The notes below the pieces were generated by a model. The model saw only the letters and a list, made by a program, of their open reading frames with translations. It was not told where the DNA came from and searched no databases. Below are positions 1 through 5,670 of a stretch of DNA of 8,479 nt, in pieces. The stretch comes from Dehalococcoidia bacterium (GTDB lineage Bacteria > Chloroflexota > Dehalococcoidia > Tepidiformales > Tepidiformaceae). Both the position numbers and the translations under genes were made by a program. Location: contig JALOAP010000111.1 in the NCBI GenBank assembly GCA_023228745.1, positions 1 to 8,479 on the forward strand, read 5' to 3'. Position 1 is the stretch's first letter; each line of letters begins with the position of its first letter.

Positions 1-173
1 AGATGGAGGAGCTGGCGCCCTACATCGAGAAGGCGATGAAGCGGAAGGAGGAGGTGCTGAACGGCCACCCCAACGGCCGGCGCATCGAACCAGTGCCCGC
101 CTATGGCCGCACTATCGCCGAAGGCACCGTCGGCCGGAAGGCCACCCAGGAGGACAAGGAGTCCGTGCGGTAA
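1..173 (+). CDS. C-terminal end of an unrecognised protein (partial)
   Basis: An open frame enters from the left edge and ends at TAA 171-173, giving 56 complete codons from an in-frame ATG at position 3. The tail is strongly hydrophilic and charged: an early Lys/Glu-rich helical stretch is followed by a Gly/Pro/Arg-containing segment and the end KESVR. There is no membrane segment, Cys cluster or motif that I recognise. The codon pattern (G/C at third positions) and the stem-loop just after the stop suggest a real gene end. ATG 3 could in principle be the true start, but no upstream bases are visible to test for a ribosome binding site, so I treat it as the 3' part of a longer gene. No function is assigned. 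Confidence 0.6.
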   Translation, partial: MEELAPYIEKAMKRKEEVLNGHPNGRRIEPVPAYGRTIAEGTVGRKATQEDKESVR

Positions 174-204
174 TTACCGCCTCCGCCCGCACTGACAGAA
201 GCAG

Positions 205-250
205 GGGATCGCACTGGTGTGATGTGAAGAACTCGTATCAGTGTGATCCC
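205..250 (+). terminator. Stem-loop after the partial gene, probable intrinsic terminator
   Basis: Arms 205-216 (GGGATCGCACTG) and 239-250 (CAGTGTGATCCC) pair over 12 positions: eleven Watson-Crick pairs and one G-T. The loop is 22 nt (217-238). A T-rich but interrupted stretch, TTTGTGCTCTTTT, follows at 251-263. The stem starts 31 nt after the TAA of the upstream gene, which fits a terminator. The loop is longer than usual and the T tract is broken. The 7-mer GTGTGAT occurs at 217-223 and again at 241-247, so a protein-binding role is also possible. Confidence 0.5.
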
Positions 251-450
251 TTTGTGCTCTTTTGCAACGCCTCACCTTCTTCTCGTAGTACTGCTACGCC
301 GGGACCTGCCGAAGATCAGTTCAAGACCACTGAGTAGGAGCGCGCGGGAGGCAGATGGGAAAAGAACGCGAACTGGCGCATGTTTCTCCGCCGATGGGCG
401 GATAAATCGTAGGCCGGATTGCCGTCGAAACGTACTGTCGCTTGCGCAAC

Positions 451-456
451 TATATG
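451..456 (+). promoter_or_regulatory. Possible -10 element for the first zinc-finger gene
   Basis: TATATG stands out as AT-rich in a GC-rich context and would give a leader of roughly 30 nt containing the AGGAG ribosome binding site at 483-487. It is directly preceded by the palindrome TTGCGCAA (442-449), which could be an operator overlapping the promoter. No good -35 hexamer lies 16-18 bp upstream, so this call is weak. Confidence 0.22.
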
Positions 457-494
457 GACAGGCGAAACCACGGCGCCACCACAGGAGAGGGGAC

Positions 495-728
495 ATGGGG
501 AACGTTTCGACGATCAACCAGGACAACATCAAGGTCTGCGACCGCTGCGGCAATCGCTACGATTGGCGCCGCTCGCCGAGCTCGTCGCTCAAGATGACGT
601 ATTGCGGCTCGCTCTGTGAGCGCGCAGACCTGGGCTTCACGATCGAAGCGTTGCTCCGCAGCGAAACGGTGGCCCGCACACCACAGGCCACGCCCGAACC
701 GGCGCGCGAGCTCGTCCCGGCCGCCTAG
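495..728 (+). CDS. Small YacG-like zinc-finger protein, copy 1
   Basis: A 77-residue protein. The start is ATG 495, chosen because AGGAGAGG (483-490) lies at good Shine-Dalgarno spacing. The core has the pattern C-x2-C-G-x17-C-x3-C (CDRC near residue 16, CGSLC near residue 39), a Trp plus SP motif between the pairs, and ADLGF right after the last Cys. Known YacG proteins (DNA gyrase inhibitors with a treble-clef zinc finger) have the same order: CxxCG, W, SPF, FCSxxC, DLGxW. The inter-pair spacing here is 18 residues instead of 15, so it may be a distinct YacG-like family. The C-terminal tail (after EALLR) is Ala/Pro/Glu-rich and probably disordered. A second copy lies 112 nt downstream; the two cores are 39/45 identical. 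Function is unproven. Zinc binding is likely, and contact with DNA or a protein partner is inferred. Confidence 0.85.
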   Translation: MGNVSTINQDNIKVCDRCGNRYDWRRSPSSSLKMTYCGSLCERADLGFTIEALLRSETVARTPQATPEPARELVPAA

Positions 729-809
729 CGAAGGTCAAGTACCCGTCCAGATGGGCAGTGGCGCCCCCATGGGGAACCCACTACGCTGGGGTTACGGAAG
801 GAACAGCGA

Positions 810-825
810 CGATGCATTTGCATCG
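810..825. repeat. Perfect palindrome immediately before the RBS of copy 2
   Basis: CGATGCA (810-816), a TT spacer, then TGCATCG (819-825) forms a perfect inverted repeat with 7-bp arms, ending one base before the ribosome binding site at 827-833. As DNA it looks like a dimeric repressor operator. As RNA it would be a 6-bp stem with an ATTT loop that could influence ribosome access. There is no equivalent before copy 1. Confidence 0.55.
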
Positions 826-840
826 CGAAAGGGAATTTAC

Positions 841-1062
841 GTGGAGACACCTATCGGCCCCGGCGCAGTCGGAATGAACCTGGACAACATCAAGGTGTGC
901 GCACGTTGTGGCCTCCGCTACGACTGGCGCAAGTCGCCGTCGAGCATGCTCAAGATGACCTACTGCAGCTCGCTCTGCGAGAAGGCGGACCTCGGGTTCA
1001 CGATCGAGGCGCTACTTCGCCACGAGCGGACGGAGAAGGCGGCCGCCTCGCCGAGCGTGTAG
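841..1062 (+). CDS. Small YacG-like zinc-finger protein, copy 2
   Basis: A 73-residue protein if translation starts at GTG 841, chosen because GAAAGGGA (827-834) sits about 7 nt upstream. In-frame alternatives are ATG 751, ATG 769 and ATG 874, none with a convincing ribosome binding site. The core repeats that of copy 1: CARCG, YDWR, SPSS, LKMTYCSSLC, ADLGFTIEALLR, with all four Cys kept. Six differences occur over 45 core residues, several conservative (R/K). Many codons differ synonymously between the copies, so the duplication is not recent and the protein sequence has been held by selection. The N-terminus (ETPIGPGAVG) and the Lys/Ala/Ser tail are unrelated to copy 1. The resemblance to YacG is from motif order only. 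The gene ends just before a strong terminator. Confidence 0.82.
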   Translation: METPIGPGAVGMNLDNIKVCARCGLRYDWRKSPSSMLKMTYCSSLCEKADLGFTIEALLRHERTEKAAASPSV

Positions 1063-1083
1063 CTTGTAGTTCGTAGGAGATTC

Positions 1084-1119
1084 ACGGCCGCCAGCTCTGC
1101 TGGCGGCCGTTTTCGTTTT
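1084..1119 (+). terminator. Strong rho-independent terminator
   Basis: A perfect 12-bp GC-rich stem, ACGGCCGCCAGC (1084-1095) with GCTGGCGGCCGT (1099-1110), has a 3-nt TCT loop and is followed by TTTTCGTTTT (1110-1119). It lies 21 nt after the stop of the second zinc-finger gene and terminates rightward transcription. The leftward sulfurtransferase gene ends at 1140, so the element separates two converging units. The opposite strand lacks a T tract, so it is at best a weak terminator for the leftward gene. Confidence 0.9.
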
Positions 1120-1139
1120 GCCCCGGGGGTGTCCCGGTG

Positions 1140-1982
1140 CTAGCCGGGCAGCGCAAGTGGCGTGTCGTCCCGGTTCGCCCAGTCCCGCATCGAGCCATCG
1201 TAGACGCGCACATTTTCGAAGCCCAGCAGGGACATGGCGAAGGCTGCGTGGGCAGCACGGATGCCGCCCTGGCAATAGGTGATCGTCTCCTTGCCCCGTT
1301 CGATGCCTGCCTCGGTGAGCAGCCGCTCGATCTCTTCGGCGGGTAGGAAGGTTCTCCGGTCATCCCGGGTCACAAAGCGCACCCACTCGAGGTGCTTCGC
1401 GCCCGGCACATGGCCGGCGCGCTTGTTCCCGCGGTCGTTCGTGCCCGCCCACTCTTCGTCGGTACGGGCATCCAGCACCTGGCAGCCAGGCGTGTCGTAC
1501 ACCTGTTTCAGGTACTCCGCGTCGACCATCAGGTCGTAGCGCACTTCCACGTCGAATGGCACCGGCGTGAGCCGCGTGGCGTGGAACGTGACGGGCCGCT
1601 CCTCGGTCAGCCAGCGGTGCCAGCCGCCGTTGAGCACCTTTGCATTGTCGTGCCCGTAATAGCGCAGAACCCACCAGAGGCGTGAGGCTACCAGCGCGTT
1701 ATTGTCGTCGTAGGCGACCACAAGGGTGTCGTTGCTGACGCCAAGTGTGCCCATGAGCGCGGCAAAATCGTCCGCTGGCATGACAAATGTGCCGTGGTCC
1801 ATGCCCGGCGCGGTTGGTGGCCCCTTGATGTAGTAGTGCGTGGGGAGCTGCACCGCCCCGGGGATGTGCGCCCGGCGGTAGGCCTCGAGCGTCGCGCAGT
1901 CGATGATGCGCACGTTCGGATCGTCGAGGTGGTCGGCGAGCCACGCGGGCTCGGCCAGGTACTCGGGGTGAGCGTAGTCCAT
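1140..1982 (-). CDS. Two-domain rhodanese, thiosulfate sulfurtransferase-like
   Basis: A 280-residue protein, normal for the two-domain rhodanese family, which moves sulfane sulfur from thiosulfate or a similar donor to a thiophilic acceptor such as cyanide. The N-terminal rhodanese domain (about 1-130) carries RAHIPGAVQLP and YDDNNALVASRLWW. Asp92 occupies the active-Cys position, so this domain is catalytically inactive, as is usual. The C-terminal domain (about 145-275) has LDARTDEEW, GHVPGAKHLEW and the active loop CQGGIRA with Cys237. This loop differs from the CRxG of classical rhodanese and the CGSG of mercaptopyruvate sulfurtransferase, so the donor is uncertain. The start is ATG 1980-1982 because the protein then begins MDYAHPEYLAEPAWLADHL, as in relatives. 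An extension to GTG 2063 is open but adds unconserved residues. No signal peptide is seen, so it is probably cytoplasmic. Confidence 0.9.
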   Translation of the reverse strand: MDYAHPEYLAEPAWLADHLDDPNVRIIDCATLEAYRRAHIPGAVQLPTHYYIKGPPTAPGMDHGTFVMPADDFAALMGTLGVSNDTLVVAYDDNNALVASRLWWVLRYYGHDNAKVLNGGWHRWLTEERPVTFHATRLTPVPFDVEVRYDLMVDAEYLKQVYDTPGCQVLDARTDEEWAGTNDRGNKRAGHVPGAKHLEWVRFVTRDDRRTFLPAEEIERLLTEAGIERGKETITYCQGGIRAAHAAFAMSLLGFENVRVYDGSMRDWANRDDTPLALPG

Positions 1983-1994
1983 TGTCGATTTCCG

Positions 1995-2024
1995 ATTCTC
2001 GAAGTTGACCAGTGCGGTTGTCAG
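1995..2024 (-). promoter_or_regulatory. Possible sigma-70-type promoter for the sulfurtransferase gene
   Basis: On the minus strand, CTGACA (2024-2019, five of six matches to TTGACA) and GAGAAT (2000-1995, four of six to TATAAT) are separated by 18 bp. Transcription would begin only a few bases before ATG 1982, giving a very short leader. It lies in the 128-bp gap behind the S9 peptidase gene, which supports a separate start for the sulfurtransferase. The match is modest. Confidence 0.28.
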
Positions 2025-2066
2025 CGACGCTTCCTGCGTCAGGCGACAGTACACCACGTTCACCGC

Positions 2067-2093
2067 TTCGCTGCTACGAGGGCCAGCAGCGAA
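2067..2093 (-). terminator. Inverted repeat behind the S9 peptidase gene
   Basis: A perfect 9-bp inverted repeat, TTCGCTGCT (2067-2075) and AGCAGCGAA (2085-2093), with a 9-nt loop, starts 17 nt after the stop of the leftward peptidase gene. No T tract follows it on the minus strand, so it is not a classical intrinsic terminator. It could be a weak or rho-assisted terminator or a stabilising 3' hairpin. Confidence 0.35.
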
Positions 2094-2110
2094 CGGCCAG
2101 AAGCCAACAG

Positions 2111-4249
2111 CTATAAGTGCGCTTCGAAGTAGCCGAGCACCTGGCGCTCCTGGTATTCCAGCCCCTTCGCATCGCGGGGCATGTGGCGCTCCTCCGGGAA
2201 GACGAGCACATCGTACGGCTTCTGCGCGGCGGCCAGCGCCACCATGAGCCGCGCCGTGTGCCGGAAGTGGACGTTTTCGTCGATCATCCCGTGTACGAGC
2301 AGCAACTTCCCGGTGAGCCCCTCGATGTGCGCCATGACCGAGCTCTCGTGATAGCCGTCCGGGTTCTTTGCCGGCGTCGACATATAGCGTTCGGTGTAGC
2401 CGGTGTCATACCCATCCCAGTGGGTGACCGGTGCGCCGGCTACGCCCACCTTGAACAGCTCGGGGTAGCGCGCCATCGCCATCAGGGTGGCGTAGCCACC
2501 GTAGCTCCAGCCGTACATGCCCACGCGGTCGAGGTCCACAAAGTCGAAGCGCTTGGCCAGTGCGCGAACGGCCGCGACCTGGTCGTCGATCTCCACGAAG
2601 CCGGTCTTGAGGTGGATTGGCGCTTCGAAGGCGAGACCGCGATTCGCACTGCCGCGGTTGTCGACCTTGAGTACGGCGAACCCACGCTGCGCCAGGTACT
2701 GTGCGCGAAGGTCGACGGTGAGTAGCCAGTCAGCGGCCACGCGCTGTGCGTGCGGACCGCCATAGACCGAAACGACGAGCGGCACGCGCTCACCGGGGAC
2801 GAGCTTCGCCGGGCGGTAGAGTGCCGCCTGCAGTTCCGTGGAGCCATCGGCGGCCGGCAGCATCAACAACTCCGGTACTGTGAGCCCGAGCTCCTCGGCG
2901 GTGGCTCCGTCGTTCGCGAAGAGTTCCCGCTCGGTATCGTCCACAAGGCTGCGGAGGGTGATACGCGGCGCCCGGGCGAGGTCGCTCTGCGTGTCGATGA
3001 ACCACTTGCCGTCGCGCGAGACCACTGCATCGTGCCAGCCCGCACCTTCCGTCAGTCGCTTGGTCTCTCCGCCGTCGAGCGGGACTGCGTACAGGTGGCG
3101 CTCGGTGACGCCGTCTCTCGTGCCGACGAAGTAGACCGTGCGGTTCCGTTCGTCAAGGTGCACCACGCGCGTCACGACCCAGTCGCCGGCCGTAAGCTGG
3201 CGGATCAGCTCGCCCGTCCGGGAGTAGAGATAGAGGTGGCGAAAGCCAGTGCGTTCGCTCGACCAGAGCAGTTCGCCCGGCTCGAGGAAGTGGAGATCGT
3301 GGTGGAGGTTGAGCCACGGCTGGCTGTGTTCGTGGATGAGCAGGCTCCGCTCGCCGCCCTCAAAGGCGTAGAGCCAGAGGTCCCGCTGGTCGCGCGAAAG
3401 GACCTGGCAGGTGAGCCCGCCATCGGGCCGCCAGGCCACGCGGGCGACATAAACATCATCGTCCTCGCCGAGGTCGAGCCACTCCGGCTCGCCACCGGCG
3501 ATCGGCACGATGCCCAGCCGGACGAACGCATTCGGCTCGCCCGCGAAGGGATACCGGTGGCGCTCGATGTCTACGTCGTCCTTGCCCTGGTGGACAATCG
3601 GGTATTCGGTCACGTGGCGCTCGTGGACCTGCAGAAAGGCGATTCGCTGTCCATCGGGCGACCACCAGTATCCGCGCGAACGGTCCAGCTCTTCCTGTGC
3701 GATGAACTCGGCGAGGCCGTTCGTAATGCCGTCCTCGGCGCCGCTCGTGACCTGCCGGGGGTTGCCGGCCGGGACATCGGCAACGAACAATTCGCCGCCG
3801 CGGACAAAGGCAACCATCGAGCCATCGGGGCTTAGTCGTGGGTCGAGTGCGCCGTCGCAGCCTGGGATCTCGGCCGGGGCCGCGCCATCGACGCTGACCA
3901 GCAGCTTGCCGGCTACGGGTACGAGGAGCACTGGCCGCGGGGCCTTTCGGGCCCACTGGTAATCGGTCACGCCCAGCTCCCGCAGCCGCATGCGCTCGCG
4001 GCGCAACTCCTCCTCGCGCGACAGCGCGCCCTCGTCGGTGCTCGCGGCTGGCGGACCTGCGAGCACGGTCCGCTCGCCAGTGGCGATGTCGTACCGCCAG
4101 AGGCTGCGCACGAGGCTCCCTTCGGCACTGAAGAGGTAGGTCACACCACCGCCGTCAGGGGTGAAGCCGATGTGGCCGGGCACCCCCGTGCCGGGGCGTG
4201 GGAACTTTGCGACCTGTTCGAGGGTGAGCTGTGCGAAGGGGAGGGTCAC
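2111..4249 (-). CDS. S9 prolyl peptidase of dipeptidyl-peptidase IV type
   Basis: A 712-residue serine peptidase. An N-terminal beta-propeller (about 1-460) shows repeated SPDG/WRPDG blade motifs and a double-Glu segment (E186-E187, in QEELDRSRGYWWSPDG). In DPP-IV enzymes that segment grips the free N-terminus of the substrate. The alpha/beta-hydrolase domain (about 475-712) carries the nucleophile Ser582 in GWSYGGY, Asp657 in HGMIDEN and His689 in EERH, a complete catalytic triad. The expected activity is release of Xaa-Pro (or Xaa-Ala) dipeptides. There is no signal peptide or membrane anchor, so it is probably cytoplasmic. The GTG start at 4249-4247 overlaps the TGA of the upstream peptidase gene as GTGA. 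An AGGAGG ribosome binding site (4265-4260) lies 10 nt before the GTG, inside the upstream gene, and fixes the start. An acylaminoacyl-peptidase role is less likely because of the double Glu. Confidence 0.93.
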   Translation of the reverse strand: MTLPFAQLTLEQVAKFPRPGTGVPGHIGFTPDGGGVTYLFSAEGSLVRSLWRYDIATGERTVLAGPPAASTDEGALSREEELRRERMRLRELGVTDYQWARKAPRPVLLVPVAGKLLVSVDGAAPAEIPGCDGALDPRLSPDGSMVAFVRGGELFVADVPAGNPRQVTSGAEDGITNGLAEFIAQEELDRSRGYWWSPDGQRIAFLQVHERHVTEYPIVHQGKDDVDIERHRYPFAGEPNAFVRLGIVPIAGGEPEWLDLGEDDDVYVARVAWRPDGGLTCQVLSRDQRDLWLYAFEGGERSLLIHEHSQPWLNLHHDLHFLEPGELLWSSERTGFRHLYLYSRTGELIRQLTAGDWVVTRVVHLDERNRTVYFVGTRDGVTERHLYAVPLDGGETKRLTEGAGWHDAVVSRDGKWFIDTQSDLARAPRITLRSLVDDTERELFANDGATAEELGLTVPELLMLPAADGSTELQAALYRPAKLVPGERVPLVVSVYGGPHAQRVAADWLLTVDLRAQYLAQRGFAVLKVDNRGSANRGLAFEAPIHLKTGFVEIDDQVAAVRALAKRFDFVDLDRVGMYGWSYGGYATLMAMARYPELFKVGVAGAPVTHWDGYDTGYTERYMSTPAKNPDGYHESSVMAHIEGLTGKLLLVHGMIDENVHFRHTARLMVALAAAQKPYDVLVFPEERHMPRDAKGLEYQERQVLGYFEAHL

Positions 4250-5634
4250 GGCGCGGCAGCCTCCTGGCGCAGGACTTCGATCTCGTCGATCTGCTTGGGA
4301 ATATCGGCGCTCAAGACCTCCGCGGCGCCGTCGGTGACCAGGATGTCGTCCTCAATGCGTATTCCGCCGAAGTCCAACAGCCGGTCAACACGGTCCCAGT
4401 TCACCATTTCGCCGAACGCCTCGCGGTGGGCGGGGTCTTCGAGTATCGCGCGGATGAAGTAGATGCCCGGCTCGATGGTAACGACATAGCCGGGCTGCAA
4501 CGGCAGGTCCGCCCGCAGCCACTTGAGCCCGAAACGATCGCTCGGCGTGCGCCCGGCGAGGCAGCCGCCGGCATCGTGTGTGGCGAGGCCGAGCATGTGT
4601 CCCAGGCCGTGCGGAAAGAAGAGCGCGTGTGCGTCCCGCTCAACCAGGTCGGCCGGCCGCCCACGTAGGATGCCGAGGTCGGCGAGCCCGGCCGCGATCC
4701 CCGCAGACGCCTCGAGGTGGAGTTCCTTGTACTCCTTGCCGGGGCGCGCATCGCGAATTGCCTGCTCCTGGACGTTCAGCACGAGCTGATAGAGGTCACG
4801 TTGGAAGCCGTCGAAGCGGGGTGCGACCGGGAACGTCCGCGTCACATCACTGGCGTAGCCGCCAATCTCGGCCCCCGCATCGACCAGCACGATATCGCCG
4901 TCCTGCAGCGGGCGGTTCGTGGGTGCGAAGTGGAGGACGGCCCCGTTCGGACCCGTGCCAACGATTGAGCCATAGGCCGTACGGGCGGCGCCGTTCCGGA
5001 AGAACTCGACTTCGATTTCCACCTGGAGTTGTCGCTCGGTCATGCCCGGCCGAGCGAGCCGCAGGCCCGCAAGATGGCCCTCGCGGCTGGCGGCGGCGGC
5101 CTGCCGCATGAGCGCGAGCTCCCCCTCATCCTTGGTGCGCCGCGCCTCCGAGATCGCCTCGCTCAGGCGGTGGGAAACCTCGTCGTCGACCTCGACTTCC
5201 AGCGCTGCCCAGTTTTCGAGGCCGTATCCCCCGGGGTTCCCAACAAGATCTGGATTCCCGAGAAGGGCGAGCGGTTCACCCCGCCGCTGTTCGAGCCAGC
5301 CGGAAAGCGCCGCGATCGGCCGCACCTGTTCGATGCCGGACCGCTCCCGGAGCGTTTCGAAGTCGATGCTGTCGCCGATCCAGACACGGTCCTCCTGGCT
5401 GGCGACGGGGGCGAAAAGCGTCCAGCCCTCGCGTGGGTCGTAGGCCACCACACTGCCAGGCTGGTCGTTGCCACTCAGGTAGTAGTGCTCGTTATGCGCG
5501 TGGTAGTCGTGGAACTGGTCGGTGCCGGCGATCGGCACCAGCAGTCCCGACGGCACGACGACGGGACCACGCAGGTCCCGCCACCTGCGCGCGATGTCCT
5601 CGCGCCGCTGACGAAGGCGTTCCGGGTCGAACAT
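4246..5634 (-). CDS. M24B metallopeptidase: prolidase-like Xaa-Pro dipeptidase/aminopeptidase P
   Basis: A 462-residue protein with an AMP_N-type N-terminal domain (about 1-150, containing NEHYYLSG) and a pita-bread M24 domain (about 170-440). All five dinuclear-metal ligands are visible: Asp252 (VLVDAG), Asp263 (ASDVTRTFP), His346 (HGLGH), Glu388 (TIEPGIYF) and Glu428 (GGIRIEDD). His235 (VLHFAPTN) and His353 (THDAGG) fit the substrate and proton-relay histidines. The enzyme should cleave an N-terminal residue linked to Pro. The C-terminal third (LRADLPLQPG, EPGIYFI plus a longer insert before the last Glu) is closer to human-type prolidase (PEPD) than to E. coli PepP as I remember them, so dipeptides may be the main substrate. 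The start is ATG 5634. It overlaps the S9 peptidase gene by 4 nt and follows the WYL regulator gene by 36 nt. Confidence 0.92.
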   Translation of the reverse strand: MFDPERLRQRREDIARRWRDLRGPVVVPSGLLVPIAGTDQFHDYHAHNEHYYLSGNDQPGSVVAYDPREGWTLFAPVASQEDRVWIGDSIDFETLRERSGIEQVRPIAALSGWLEQRRGEPLALLGNPDLVGNPGGYGLENWAALEVEVDDEVSHRLSEAISEARRTKDEGELALMRQAAAASREGHLAGLRLARPGMTERQLQVEIEVEFFRNGAARTAYGSIVGTGPNGAVLHFAPTNRPLQDGDIVLVDAGAEIGGYASDVTRTFPVAPRFDGFQRDLYQLVLNVQEQAIRDARPGKEYKELHLEASAGIAAGLADLGILRGRPADLVERDAHALFFPHGLGHMLGLATHDAGGCLAGRTPSDRFGLKWLRADLPLQPGYVVTIEPGIYFIRAILEDPAHREAFGEMVNWDRVDRLLDFGGIRIEDDILVTDGAAEVLSADIPKQIDEIEVLRQEAAAP

Positions 5635-5642
5635 GGGCCACC

Positions 5643-5648
5643 AGTCTA
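5643..5648 (-). promoter_or_regulatory. Possible -10 element giving a leaderless M24B mRNA
   Basis: TAGACT (minus strand, 5648-5643) fits the TAnnnT pattern and lies 8 nt before the A of ATG 5634, so a transcript starting from it would begin at or next to the start codon. No Shine-Dalgarno sequence is evident for this gene; the best is a weak GGTGG. No good -35 lies 16-18 bp upstream. Readthrough from the WYL gene, 36 nt away, remains the simpler alternative. Confidence 0.25.
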
Positions 5649-5670
5649 ACGGACGCCGGTGGCCGCGTGG

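Larger units (their letters stand above)
174..494. other. Intergenic region ahead of the zinc-finger pair
   Basis: No supported gene lies in these 321 bases. An open frame does run upstream of the first zinc-finger gene from 243, but its N-terminal part has no recognisable features and the good ribosome binding site lies at 483-490. Besides the 205-250 stem-loop, the region holds a perfect 6-bp hairpin with a GATG loop (387-402, TCCGCC/GGCGGA), a 5-bp inverted repeat CGTAG/CTACG (284-298), and an 8-bp palindrome TTGCGCAA (442-449) directly before TATATG (451-456). The last is a plausible -10 for the gene starting at 495, although I see no convincing -35. Confidence 0.4.

Noticed and set aside
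243..494. Upstream extension of the first zinc-finger gene
   Set aside because: The frame is open, but the added 84 residues are unlike copy 2, cross several hairpins and lack a ribosome site at 243, whereas an excellent site precedes ATG 495.
1983..2063. N-terminal extension of the sulfurtransferase to GTG 2063
   Set aside because: It adds 27 residues not seen in rhodaneses, and the family-like start MDYAHPE is at ATG 1982.
2750..3835. Long open frame (361 codons, + strand) opposite the S9 peptidase
   Set aside because: It lies entirely antisense to a clear S9 gene with an intact triad. Its translation has no recognisable domain. Long antisense frames are expected in GC-rich DNA.
4231..5649. 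Open frames on the + strand opposite the M24B gene
   Set aside because: They mirror a well-supported peptidase gene in another frame and have no family motifs.
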